A DNA stretch of 64,000 nucleotides, from assembly GCF_013009345.1 (NCBI RefSeq), contig NZ_JABELE010000002.1, positions 186,001-250,000 on the forward strand, in the 5' to 3' direction. The DNA comes from Acinetobacter geminorum (lineage in GTDB: Bacteria > Pseudomonadota > Gammaproteobacteria > Pseudomonadales > Moraxellaceae). Position numbers and translations under genes: made by a program. The first letter of the stretch is position 1; every line of letters begins with the position of its first letter. Shown here in pieces: positions 9,092 through 18,823 of the stretch. Below the pieces are notes generated by a model. That model did not search any database and was not told the DNA's origin. It saw only the letters and a program-made list of their open reading frames with translations.

Positions 9092-11019
9092 CCATTCTGA
9101 GCATTTAATACATTATTTAGAAATAAATCAGTTGTTTCTGCGATCAGATTAATATCTTTTTGAGAGGTGAGATTAGTATTTAATGTTAATTGACCTGCTT
9201 GCAATTGGATACTATCTTTGCTAGAGACCCCTTGAGCTGAAATACTTAAATTATTCTCGGCATCCAATGCAACTTTCCCTGTAATCTGGGGTAGAACTTT
9301 TGTTGCATTGTTCCAGACCAAATTTCGTCCACTATGAGCATTAATATTCTTGACTCGTGTTGCAGAATTTTCAAGTGCAAATCCAAGATTCTGTAAATTT
9401 ACATCTCCTGAACTATATAAGTTTAAATCTTTACCCCCATAAATAGTCCCACCTCGGATATCAATTAAACCATCTGTATTTGAAGAATCTGCTTGTAGGT
9501 TTATTGAACCCAAGGATGCCTGTATCTGATTTTCGTTCAGTGAGAGCTTACCTTTTCCAGATACATTCAAATTTTGTGCTGCTATTAATTTTGCACCTTG
9601 TGCTGCAACCACATCTTTTTGTGACTGAATATAAGCAGAACCACGATTACTGGTGATGCCTGCGTTAGTTGCCAGATTGATGTTCGCTGCATCAACATAT
9701 ACATCCCCACTCTGTGCATCATTAAAAATTCGGCTATTCGCTGCTAAATTTAAATTACCTTTAGTATTGATCATTAAAGGAGAAGAAGCCAAGCTACCAT
9801 TATTAATAATAATTTCTTTGGCATTTACATTCAGGTTATTACCTGAATCAATATTGAGCATGCTATTACTATTAATACTCCCTGATGAGTTGATATCTGC
9901 AACTGCACCAGTGCCCGTTGTCTGTATGTTCACTAAACCTTGGGTTTTACTGGTTGAACTGATTGTACCGCTATGCTCAATTTTCCCTGCACTGGTAATT
10001 ACCAGATTGTTGACTGCCTGAAGAGTCCCTGCATTGGTAACGCCCAAGCCCTTTTCTGTCCCCATCAAATAGATGTTATTGGCATACATCCCGCCCAGTG
10101 CTTTCACGTCCACAGCTAATGTCGGTGCAGTCCCTATTCCTGTTTTAGCCATAACATTCTGTAAATCTGCACCGATAGTATTCGCCCCTGCAATCACCTG
10201 AATATCATTTTTGGCTCGGAGTTCTGCACTAAGTTCTAATGCACGAGCATAAAGGTCTACATAATTTACATCGTTATTATTTCCCCCTAATCCAAACTTA
10301 GAGTTAGGATTTGCTGAAACCGTAATTCTCCCTTGATCAACTGTGAACTGTTTAATACTACCATCGGCATTTAATTGAGGTTTACCCGTAGTAAAAATTG
10401 CCTTATTGGCATTAATAAAGCCACCGCCTTTAATGTTAATACCAGACGGGTTGGCAATAATCACATCTGCCATTTGCCCTGCGACTTCTAAGTTACCTTC
10501 AAATCTTGAAGCAGCTGTTGAATTTACCTCATTTAAAATAACTCGCGCTTCACCAGTCGCTAAAAATGGGTTTGCCCCTACGGCCCCTACTGTTTTGGTG
10601 GTTGCTCCTGTTCGACTGTTATTTAAAACAGCACCTTCAGCCAATACATCAAACTGTTTATAGATATTGTGGGAAATACCATTTTTGGGAGTCTGAATGT
10701 TAACCACTGGAACTGTTGTACCTGCTGAGTTCTTACCAGCACCAATGACTGCTCTATTCGCAGCATTTGCTGCACTATCTGCGACAATAGCAGCATAGAC
10801 AGGAGCAAATGGTACTAATAAGCTAATACTTGCTACTAATGCCTTGACATGCCACAGTTGATGAAATGATTTTTCTTGTCCTGATGATTGTCCCGAACGC
10901 TCTATTTCTGAGGAGGTAGATTGTCCTGCCGCCTTGCTCTGGCTTCTAACATTCTCCGCAACAGCCATAAACATGTTACGAGCTTTGTTAAAAACAATTC
11001 GATAAAGATTTTTATTCAT
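9046..11019 (-). pseudogene. Truncated FhaB/CdiA-type two-partner secretion exoprotein
   Basis: Begins with an extended signal peptide region (MNKNLYRIVFNKARNMFMAV) typical of TpsA proteins, a hydrophobic core ending PVYA near residue 80, then the TPS haemagglutination domain with the NPSGI motif near 195, then beta-helix repeats (LNVSGKGKLSLN, LYSSGDVNLQN). Family members usually have one to several thousand residues; here the authentic sequence ends near residue 643 (NAQNG) and the frame runs a few codons into an MFS remnant. The C-terminal effector region is absent. It lies 46 bases downstream of the FhaC-type gene. A short secreted TPS-domain stump could still be made. Confidence 0.85.
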
Positions 11020-11065
11020 AAGTCAGTTTTCTCTAATTAAAATTAATTTTGTTTCTTAAGGAAAC

Positions 11066-12805
11066 TTAATAAAAAGCATTTAGGCTAAATCCCAAAATCC
11101 AGTCTTTTTTTATACTTTTAGGTGCGATTAGGCCTCGCCCTGTAAAGGCATCAATATAAAAATGGTTGAGATAACTTCGTAGTCCTACGACACTTCCCAT
11201 CAGATGACGCTGCCCAGCAATACTGTTCTCACCGTTCACCCATCCCTGATCTACAGCCATGTAAAATTGAGTATTAGGAATTTGTGTATTTACGCTGATT
11301 TCCTGTTGTAAATACTGTCCGTTATCGCCTGATAGCATCAGTTCACCATCAAAACCTCGAACGCTATAACGACCACCGATATAAAAACGATCATTAGGTA
11401 CTAAAACTCGTGGAGCATATTGTCCACGCCAGTTCAAACGGTATTGAGCAGGGGTATCTAAAAGCAAAAATGGCATTTGAAAACGTAAATCGGCACTCCA
11501 TATCGGTGCACGTGAATACCCTTCTGACGGTAATGGATTTTTATCAATATCCTTAATTTGTTCTTCTGGTGCTAACAATGCATCAAAGGCACCCGTACCG
11601 TGCCGATAATCCAAACCCGCATCTAATACAGCATCACCCAAATATTGCCGATGTTGTATCCCGGCATTCCAGCCTGAAGTTTTTCTACGTTGTACTTCGA
11701 TTTCAATATCATCAATAAAGTTTGAATTTTGCTTATGGTAGAGCTTGCCATAGAGGCTGGTTTTATGTTGCCCACTTCGGCTAAGTACACGAGATACATT
11801 CAAATTACCCTGCTGACTTAAGCCGTGATAACGCAGTACACCATTTGCACCCAATACATTTTGCTCGTATTGATAACGGCTATAGCTAGTACTGAAATCA
11901 TAATTTCCTAACGGAAGCTGATAACTTACAAAGTAGTTTTTATTTAAGTCTCGATGTAAGTTATCTAATGAATGACTAAAATTAAAAGAAAGAGAATCAC
12001 TTAAATAGAATGGATTATTAATATTGAGTCCCAGACTACCTATATAACGACCTGTATCTTTACTCCCTGAATTATCCAGACCAAAATTTAAATTGATTTT
12101 TGATTGTGGCTGTAACTTAATAATCAGATCACTATACCCTTTAGCTTCCTGAACAGACTCATTTGACGGCACAATTTGTATATCTACCGTATGAGCACGT
12201 TTTAAGTTTTCGAGACCCTGATCAAGTTGTTGTAGATTAAGGACATCGCCTTCTTTAAATGGTAAAGCTGCTTTAAGTTGTAATAAAGAGAGTTGCTCAC
12301 CTTCAACGATGATCTTACGTAAACGCCCAATCTGCACACCAAGTCGCAAAGAACCTTGCTGAATATCTTGAGGATCAACAGTAACCTGACTGGTAATAAA
12401 ACCCTTTTTAATCAATTCATTTTGGGCGAAATTAACGAGGTTACGTAAGCTTTGCGTACCGATACACTTGCCAATAATCTTCTGGGGATGATTCCAGATT
12501 GCCCGAAGCATAAAGTGAAATTTATAGTGTTCAGGGTCCTGTAACGTCTTTCTATCAAAATCAATATTCTTGACCTTAACGCATGGCTCTTCCGAAACGA
12601 CTATAGTTTTAAAATCCTGCAATTGGGTAGTGACAGGTTTAGGTGCAAGCTGAGTGATTTGCTCTTCTAATTGTTGATTAAGCTCTTTTAAACGTTGTTC
12701 CTGACGTATACGATCTGGTAAAGAAATATCATCGATAGCATAAGCATGTGTAGCTACCCCATACAAAAGAAAAAAAGCGTGAGTAAAAAAAATTTTGTTT
12801 TGCAT
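11066..12805 (-). CDS. FhaC/ShlB-type two-partner secretion transporter (TpsB)
   Basis: 579 residues: signal peptide to about 23 (VATHAYA), a periplasmic helix rich in Gln/Leu, POTRA domains (about 75-220), then a 16-strand barrel with the diagnostic VRGF motif near residue 480 and a terminal aromatic residue (SLNAFY) as in outer-membrane barrels. Two Cys near 75 and 115 may form a POTRA disulfide. It should export the adjacent FhaB-like protein. The gene looks intact although its substrate is truncated. Confidence 0.9.
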   Translation of the reverse strand: MQNKIFFTHAFFLLYGVATHAYAIDDISLPDRIRQEQRLKELNQQLEEQITQLAPKPVTTQLQDFKTIVVSEEPCVKVKNIDFDRKTLQDPEHYKFHFMLRAIWNHPQKIIGKCIGTQSLRNLVNFAQNELIKKGFITSQVTVDPQDIQQGSLRLGVQIGRLRKIIVEGEQLSLLQLKAALPFKEGDVLNLQQLDQGLENLKRAHTVDIQIVPSNESVQEAKGYSDLIIKLQPQSKINLNFGLDNSGSKDTGRYIGSLGLNINNPFYLSDSLSFNFSHSLDNLHRDLNKNYFVSYQLPLGNYDFSTSYSRYQYEQNVLGANGVLRYHGLSQQGNLNVSRVLSRSGQHKTSLYGKLYHKQNSNFIDDIEIEVQRRKTSGWNAGIQHRQYLGDAVLDAGLDYRHGTGAFDALLAPEEQIKDIDKNPLPSEGYSRAPIWSADLRFQMPFLLLDTPAQYRLNWRGQYAPRVLVPNDRFYIGGRYSVRGFDGELMLSGDNGQYLQQEISVNTQIPNTQFYMAVDQGWVNGENSIAGQRHLMGSVVGLRSYLNHFYIDAFTGRGLIAPKSIKKDWILGFSLNAFY

Positions 12806-13085
12806 AAAATGTTATTTTTAATTTACCAAATGGATAAAAAATCAAACAAAAACTACATGAATCATTCACAATCAACAATAAATGTCATAAAAAATTCATA
12901 ATTGAAACATTTTTGGAAATTTTTTAAATATTTTTAATTTTTATTAATGTATATCTATAGTTTAAATATTTAGGAAACAATAGTTGTTCATTAAAATTAA
13001 TTTCTATCTTCTTTTATAAAGATATAAATTCAATTCTTTTCATATTTTTAGAAGTATTTCATTTACTAGGCCAATTTTTATTATT
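12806..13085. other. AT-rich region upstream of the secretion operon
   Basis: Roughly 280 bases, strongly AT-rich with no coding frame. It presumably contains the promoter of the fhaC-fhaB unit; no individual element stands out. Confidence 0.4.
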
Positions 13086-13132
13086 AAAAAAAATTTAATA
13101 GGAGTTAAGCAACCTAAAACTACTCAACTCCT
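13086..13132 (-). terminator. Rho-independent terminator
   Basis: AGGAGTTGAG pairs with CTTAACTCCT on the minus strand (one G-T pair), followed by a run of T (plus-strand A run 13086-13093). It ends the CLC gene. Confidence 0.8.
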
Positions 13133-13146
13133 TAGAAAGGCTCACT

Positions 13147-14367
13147 CTAATCCATCAACTTTTTACGGCGATACAACCCACAATTCCCTGAAAATAGCGC
13201 TGCCAACAAACAAGTAATAATCGCATACGTGGCAACATTCATTCCAAATAGCTCAACAGCTAAAATAATAGACGTTAACGGTGCCTTACTCGCCCCAGAA
13301 AACAGGCTCACCAAACCTAAGCCTGCAAGCAATGAAAGTGGTAAGTTTAAAACCGCCCCTAACGCATTACCTAATGTCGCACCTACATAAAACAACGGCG
13401 TAATTTCACCACCTTTAAAGCCTGAACCTAAAGTGATGGCAGTAAAAATAGTCTTGTTAAAAAAGTCATAAAACTCAATCGGCACATAAAAAGATGAAAT
13501 GATTTTATCTGTACCCAAACCGTTGTATTGCTGATGTGCAGTGAACAAAGTAAGTAGCATAATGACAATACCACCCGCCATTGTTCTTAATGGCAAATAA
13601 CGCACATATTTATAAAAGACGTCACTCGCAAAATGGATGGCCGCAATAAAGAAACGTGCGACTAAACCAAAGATCAGACCTGCCACAATTAAGTTCATGA
13701 GCGTGCCAAAATGGATGGCTGGAAACTCACTAATCACATAGAAAATATGCGGATGAACAATATCAAATAGCTCAGGGATGGCCGATGCAATCAGCGCCGA
13801 CACAAAACATGGAAAAATAGCTGAGTATCTTAAATTACCTAAAGCAGTAATTTCTAACCCATAGATTGCACCCGCCAGAGGCAAACCAAATACCCCTGCA
13901 AAGCCTGCACCAATACTGGCGATTAAACAAATTTTTCGGTTATCTTCCGAGACTTTTAATATATGGCTTAAGTGGTCAATTAAGGCACCTGAAAGCTGAA
14001 CCGCTGGCGCTTCACGCCCTGCCGAACCACCAAACAGTTGCGTTAAAATTGAGGTAATAAAAATGATGGGGCTCATTCGCTTTGGAATAAACGACTTCGG
14101 TTGATGAATTTCATCAATCAGTAAATGGGTTCCCCGTTCAATCGGTGATCCATATTTTTTAATGAGATAACCAATACCAAAACCCACAAAAGGCAAAAAG
14201 TAGATGAGCCAGTGATGCAGACTTCTAACTTTGTTTGAAATATCAAAAGCGACAAAAATTAAAGTCGAGGCCAACCCCGCTACGACTCCAATCACAATCG
14301 AGATGACGAGCCAATAGACACTGTATTTTAGAATTTGATCATATTCAGATGAAGGTAGAATTTTCAT
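13147..14367 (-). CDS. CLC-family voltage-gated chloride channel/antiporter
   Basis: A 406-residue multi-helix membrane protein of the CLC family, which moves chloride or related anions, often with proton exchange. The anion-pathway motif GSAGREAP (near 113-120) retains the gating Glu of the canonical GREGP, and GSGFKGGEITPLF lies near 313. About ten hydrophobic segments are evident. CLC proteins of this size without CBS domains are common in bacteria. Single-gene unit with its own terminator. Confidence 0.85.
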   Translation of the reverse strand: MKILPSSEYDQILKYSVYWLVISIVIGVVAGLASTLIFVAFDISNKVRSLHHWLIYFLPFVGFGIGYLIKKYGSPIERGTHLLIDEIHQPKSFIPKRMSPIIFITSILTQLFGGSAGREAPAVQLSGALIDHLSHILKVSEDNRKICLIASIGAGFAGVFGLPLAGAIYGLEITALGNLRYSAIFPCFVSALIASAIPELFDIVHPHIFYVISEFPAIHFGTLMNLIVAGLIFGLVARFFIAAIHFASDVFYKYVRYLPLRTMAGGIVIMLLTLFTAHQQYNGLGTDKIISSFYVPIEFYDFFNKTIFTAITLGSGFKGGEITPLFYVGATLGNALGAVLNLPLSLLAGLGLVSLFSGASKAPLTSIILAVELFGMNVATYAIITCLLAALFSGNCGLYRRKKLMD

Positions 14368-14460
14368 TCGCTTTCTTCAATTCGCCTTTGAGTGAGTGCC
14401 AAATTCTCAAATTATTTTTATGCTGCCAGCTCATTAAGTGAGAAATGCTTAAACTGGGCT

Positions 14461-14489
14461 AAAAATTAAAGCCCGCATAAGCGAGCTTT
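14461..14489 (-). terminator. Terminator of the 5-oxoproline operon
   Basis: On the minus strand AAAGC-TCGCTTATGCGG-GCTTT with inner CGC/GCG pairing is followed by AATTTTT. It lies about 180 bases after the biotin carboxylase gene. Confidence 0.7.
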
Positions 14490-14618
14490 CAATACAGTGA
14501 TTAATTTTGATATCACTAAACTGTGATAAATATCTCACAATTTGGGCTGATTTTCAAGCTGAAAATGGTTAACGAGTACTGTGAAAAATAACGAACTGAG
14601 TGAATAAATAAGCATTCG

Positions 14619-14657
14619 ATTTGACCCAATTAAACTAATGCTTAAGTGAGTCAAATC
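14619..14657. other. Inverted repeat downstream of the biotin carboxylase gene
   Basis: GATTTGAC and GTCAAATC form a perfect 8-bp dyad separated by 23 bases, just after the stop codon. There is no T tract, so it may be an mRNA-end hairpin rather than a terminator. The remaining 14490-14618 holds no coding frame. Confidence 0.4.
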
Positions 14658-14670
14658 ATTTATTCAAAAC

Positions 14671-16389
14671 TTAATTAATACTCGCAATCACTGTTTCTGC
14701 ATGGCAGGTCGCGCCCTTCTCTGCACCAATCTGGATAACACCACTGCGGTGTGCCAGTACCTGCACTTCCATTTTCATGGCTTCCATAATGGCGACCACT
14801 TGGCCTTCTATCACTTGCTCCCCATTTTCGACTTTCCAAGCACTAATCACACCATTAATTGGGGCGAGTAAATGCTCGGCACTGACTTCTGGCTCGGCTG
14901 TTTGCGCTTGAACGGCGGTTGCTGGGCCTTGTGCAAACATGCCCGCAGGTAAACCTAAACGGTGTAACTTGCCATCAATTTCAATGTAGCTAAGCAGCAT
15001 TGGCTGTTGATGGTTTGGAATGCCACGTTTGGTTGGCTTTAACTCTTGTTTAAAGTCATTTTCAATCCAGCGCGTATGTACATTAAATTCATCTGTAAAG
15101 TCAGGTTCATTAAGTACCGCACGGTGAAAGTCTAAAACCGAAGCTACACCTTCAATTTTAAATTGTTTTAAAGCACGTTTAGCGCGAGCAATTGCAACTT
15201 CTCGGGTTGGACCAGTGACAATCAGTTTTGCCATGAGTGAGTCAAAATGGCTAGACACTAATGACCCAGTTCGAACACCTGTGTCGACTCGTACACCGTT
15301 ACCAAACGGCGCTTCAAATAAACTAAGCACACCAAAGGCTGGAATAAAACCACGTGCTGGGTCTTCGGCATTGATACGAAACTCAATGGCATGGCCTTGG
15401 ACTTTTGGTGTTTCTTTAATAGAAAGCTCATGGCCTTGTGCCACGCGAATTTGCTCTACCACCAAGTCGACTTTTGATGTTTCTTCAGTCACTGGATGTT
15501 CAACTTGCAAACGCGTATTTACTTCTAAAAAGGAAAGCTTGCCGTCACGACTCAGTAAGTATTCAACTGTGCCCGCACCGACATAGTCTGCGGCCTGACA
15601 AATGTTTTTTGCCGAGGTTAAAATTTGTTGATAAATCTCATCGCTAATAAATGGCGCTGGTGCTTCTTCGACTAACTTTTGGTTACGACGTTGCAATGAA
15701 CAATCACGTGTGCCCAGTACCACAATGTTGCCATGTTGGTCCGCTATCACCTGCGCTTCTACATGACGCGGTTTATCAAGATATTGCTCGACAAAACATT
15801 CACCACGACCAAAAGCAGCTTTTGCCTCTCGCACTGCCGACTCATAAAGCTCTTTCACTTCTTCGAGTTTCCACGCGACTTTTAAGCCACGGCCACCGCC
15901 ACCAAATGCGGCTTTAATAGCAATCGGTAAACCATATTGTTTGGCAAACGCTAAAGCTTCATCTGCATTATTGAGTGGGTCTTGCGTACCCTGAACTAAC
16001 GGCGCACCTACAGAAGCTGCAATTTTACGTGCTTCGATTTTATCGCCTAGTTTTTCAATGGCACTTGGTGATGGCCCTACCCATTTTAAGCCCGCATCAA
16101 TCACGGCTTGGGCAAATTCAGCACGTTCAGATAAAAAGCCATACCCCGGATGCACCATCGTCGCTTTCGATTTCTTTGCAACTTCGATAATGGCTGGAAT
16201 ATTTAGGTAAGTCTCGCTAGCAGTCGCACCAGCCAAACCCCATGCTTCATCTGCAAGTTCGACATGCATACTGCCAATATCGTCATCTGCATATAACGCT
16301 ACTGATGAAATTCCCATATCACGGCAAGCATGAATAATACGAACGGCAATTTCACCACGGTTAGCAATCAATAATTTTTCTGTATTCAT
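14671..16389 (-). CDS. Biotin carboxylase with fused biotin carrier domain
   Basis: 572 residues. The N-terminal two thirds is an ATP-grasp biotin carboxylase (LIANRGEIAVRI at the start, AFGGGGRGLKVAW ATP loop near 160, LGTRDCSLQRRNQK near 230, EVNTRLQVEH near 290). The C-terminus carries a biotinyl domain with EAMKME near residue 537. It overlaps the upstream PxpBC gene by four bases (ATGA), so the two are translationally coupled. In this operon it is likely to serve an ATP- or CO2-dependent step on the same substrate as PxpBC, as in urea amidolyase-like systems; the exact substrate is inferred. Confidence 0.85.
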   Translation of the reverse strand: MNTEKLLIANRGEIAVRIIHACRDMGISSVALYADDDIGSMHVELADEAWGLAGATASETYLNIPAIIEVAKKSKATMVHPGYGFLSERAEFAQAVIDAGLKWVGPSPSAIEKLGDKIEARKIAASVGAPLVQGTQDPLNNADEALAFAKQYGLPIAIKAAFGGGGRGLKVAWKLEEVKELYESAVREAKAAFGRGECFVEQYLDKPRHVEAQVIADQHGNIVVLGTRDCSLQRRNQKLVEEAPAPFISDEIYQQILTSAKNICQAADYVGAGTVEYLLSRDGKLSFLEVNTRLQVEHPVTEETSKVDLVVEQIRVAQGHELSIKETPKVQGHAIEFRINAEDPARGFIPAFGVLSLFEAPFGNGVRVDTGVRTGSLVSSHFDSLMAKLIVTGPTREVAIARAKRALKQFKIEGVASVLDFHRAVLNEPDFTDEFNVHTRWIENDFKQELKPTKRGIPNHQQPMLLSYIEIDGKLHRLGLPAGMFAQGPATAVQAQTAEPEVSAEHLLAPINGVISAWKVENGEQVIEGQVVAIMEAMKMEVQVLAHRSGVIQIGAEKGATCHAETVIASIN

Positions 16390-17972
16390 CTTTCATTCTC
16401 AAAATCTGTAAATTCGGCAATTTTTTTAAATTTGATGCGGCAACCTGCTGGAATCTGTGCCACCAAGTCCCAATGGTGTTTAGCAACAGAGCCAATGACC
16501 GGATATCCGCCCGTTAAAGGGTGATCATTCATAAACAAAACGGGCTGACCACTCGGTGGAATCTGCAAAGCACCAATACATGTGCCTTCACTTTCCAGTT
16601 CATGGGTAATTTTGCGAGTTAAAGGCTGTGCACCTGAAAGTCTTAGCCCGACTCGGTTGCTTTCATTGGTCACGAGCCATTCTTGCTGACATAGCAGTTC
16701 AATACTGTCTTGTTCGAACCAATCGGTACGTGGACCCATCACAATATCTAGCTCAACTACTTCGCCAGCTTGTGGCAAATCGTTTTTACCAACTTCATTT
16801 ACGCTAATATTGGCTGCCTTTACTTGCCCTTGATAAATGGTATCTCCAAGTTTTAAAGGCTCTGGACCTAACACTGCCAAGCTATCAAACGAAGCACTAT
16901 TGAGTACTGGCTCAACGTCTATTCCACCGCGAACAGCCAAATAATTTCTTAAGCCTGCTGTTGGTGGCTGAATTTGAAATTCATCGCCTTCATCCAAATC
17001 AATCGGTTGATAGCTTGCAAAGTCTGCGGCTTGACCATCGGCAAATTTCACCCGAATGTTTGAGATAGCCCCAGCCACTGCAATAACGCCCGCATGCTGC
17101 ATTTTGGCTTTTAGGCCGCCATTTAAAACTTCAATAACTGGTGTATCGGTTGGATTACCTACAATACGGTTAGCACTGTGCATGGCAGATAAGTCCATTG
17201 CACCAGCCACGCCAACCCCAATATTGGTCTGGTTTAATCGCCCTTCATCTTGAATAAGCATTTGTAAACTTGGTACAGTGATCTTAAACAGTGGCACCGA
17301 TTGTTTCGGCTCAACCGTACGCGTGATTTGCTGCGGTACAGTCACTGTCGTTTGGTTATGCGTCACATCTTCAAAATGTACGGTCATGCCCGGTAACAGT
17401 AACGCAGGATTTTTACGCTCTAAATCCCACATTTTTTCTGATGTAGTACCAATTAGCTGCCAACCACCCGGACTGTCTTTTGGGTAAATACCAGAGTATT
17501 TCCCAGCCAAGCCCAAAGAACCTGACGGTATTTTTTTACGCGGAACCGTTAAGCGCGGAATATCGGTAAAAGGCTTATCGGGACTGCTCATATACGCAAA
17601 GCCCGGCGCAAAACCAATAAAAGCCACATTCCACACACTTTGGTGATGTTTTCTAATCACATCTGCAACAGTCAGCCCTTGTAGCTCTGCAACTTGAGCA
17701 AGGTCTTCGCCGTTATAGCAAATCGGCACAATCACTTCTTGGCCGCTACGCTCAAATCCAGAATCAATTTTGAGACTCTGAATTGAAGCAACCAGCGTTT
17801 TAAAATTGGTTTCGATCTCATTAAAGAAAACCAAAATTGTTTTTGCAGCGGGGACTAAGTCTTTAATTCCATTCAATTGCGTATTTTGCAATTTATTGTA
17901 CAACGCCAATGTTTCTTCTAGGCTTGCAAGCTCAATCAGGAAACAGTCGGCGTTTACCGATAAAAAACGCAT
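16386..17972 (-). CDS. 5-oxoprolinase PxpB-PxpC fusion (allophanate hydrolase-like)
   Basis: 528 residues. Residues 1 to about 215 are the PxpB/KipI type (VAFIGFAPGFAYMS, PRKKIPSGSLGLAG); about 225 to 528 are the PxpC/KipA type (DEGRLNQTNIGVGVAGAMD). With PxpA these subunits cleave 5-oxo-L-proline to glutamate using ATP. Many bacteria encode B and C separately; here they are one polypeptide. AAAGGAT lies 7 bases before the ATG. The next gene overlaps its stop codon. Confidence 0.9.
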   Translation of the reverse strand: MRFLSVNADCFLIELASLEETLALYNKLQNTQLNGIKDLVPAAKTILVFFNEIETNFKTLVASIQSLKIDSGFERSGQEVIVPICYNGEDLAQVAELQGLTVADVIRKHHQSVWNVAFIGFAPGFAYMSSPDKPFTDIPRLTVPRKKIPSGSLGLAGKYSGIYPKDSPGGWQLIGTTSEKMWDLERKNPALLLPGMTVHFEDVTHNQTTVTVPQQITRTVEPKQSVPLFKITVPSLQMLIQDEGRLNQTNIGVGVAGAMDLSAMHSANRIVGNPTDTPVIEVLNGGLKAKMQHAGVIAVAGAISNIRVKFADGQAADFASYQPIDLDEGDEFQIQPPTAGLRNYLAVRGGIDVEPVLNSASFDSLAVLGPEPLKLGDTIYQGQVKAANISVNEVGKNDLPQAGEVVELDIVMGPRTDWFEQDSIELLCQQEWLVTNESNRVGLRLSGAQPLTRKITHELESEGTCIGALQIPPSGQPVLFMNDHPLTGGYPVIGSVAKHHWDLVAQIPAGCRIKFKKIAEFTDFENER

Positions 17973-18005
17973 TTGCTTATCCTTTTTAATTCTTCTTTAG
18001 TCCAG

Positions 18006-18812
18006 TTAGCCAATCCAAGCATGGTCAGGAATGTCGGTAATAAACATGTGACCCGGTGCATGACTAATCGCAAAAGGAATTTTCGAGTTCATGACGGCAG
18101 CTTGCGGTGTTACGCCACAGGCCCAAAACACTGGAATTTCACCCGCTTCAATACGAGAAGCATCGCCAAAGTCTGGCTTATTTACATCCAAAATTCCTAA
18201 GCTTTCAGGGTGCCCAATATGTACAGGTGCACCATGCACGCTTGGCATACGTGCTGTAATTTTTACCGCTTCACTAATTTGATGCGATGGAATTGGTCGC
18301 ATGGAAACCACCATGTTTCCTGAAATACGCCCTGCTGGTTCGCACTTTATATTGCTCAAATACATCGGCACATTGGTATCGTCATGAATGTGGCGAACTT
18401 CTATGCCCGCTTCTTGCAAAGCTGTTTCAAACGAAAAACTACAGCCAATTAAGAAAGTCACCAAATCAGGACGAGCGTTATAAATCTCTCTTGCATCGGT
18501 CACTTCATCGACCATTTCGCCATCTTTCCAAATACGATAACGCGGAAAGTCGGTTCGAATGTCTGAGTCTGCTGCAAGCTTAGTTGCATAGATGCCTTCT
18601 TCGAGCACGTCAAGCACTGGGCAGCTTTGAGGGTTACGGTGTGCATAGAGCAAAAAGTCATATGCCCACTCTTTTGGCACCGAGATCATGTTGACCTGCG
18701 TCATGCCCGCAGCCATGCCTGCTGTCGGTTTATCAAAACCAGCACGGATTTTTAAACGCGCATCTAATGCGGCTTCAAGCTGAGCTGGGTCGACTTTAAT
18801 ATCCTTATACAT
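18006..18812 (-). CDS. Putative hydro-lyase, DUF1445/YcsI family
   Basis: About 268 residues of the YcsI/DUF1445 family, which includes mammalian D-glutamate cyclase-like domains; members interconvert glutamate-like acids and 5-oxoproline-type lactams. Family signatures: FLIGCSFSFETALQEAGI and NMVVSMRPIP, HGAPVHIGHPE. Start chosen at 18812: AAGG lies 9 bases before this ATG, while the ATG at 18821 has none. It is encoded three to twelve bases after pxpA, in the same order as ycsF-ycsG-ycsI-kipI-kipA of Bacillus. Confidence 0.85.
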   Translation of the reverse strand: MYKDIKVDPAQLEAALDARLKIRAGFDKPTAGMAAGMTQVNMISVPKEWAYDFLLYAHRNPQSCPVLDVLEEGIYATKLAADSDIRTDFPRYRIWKDGEMVDEVTDAREIYNARPDLVTFLIGCSFSFETALQEAGIEVRHIHDDTNVPMYLSNIKCEPAGRISGNMVVSMRPIPSHQISEAVKITARMPSVHGAPVHIGHPESLGILDVNKPDFGDASRIEAGEIPVFWACGVTPQAAVMNSKIPFAISHAPGHMFITDIPDHAWIG

Positions 18813-18823
18813 GGTGCTCATCC

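Noticed and set aside
9653..10663. Plus-strand frames of 85-122 codons
   Set aside because: They lie opposite the repeat-rich FhaB-like gene and are products of its composition.
15215..15917. Several plus-strand frames
   Set aside because: Shadows of the biotin carboxylase gene.
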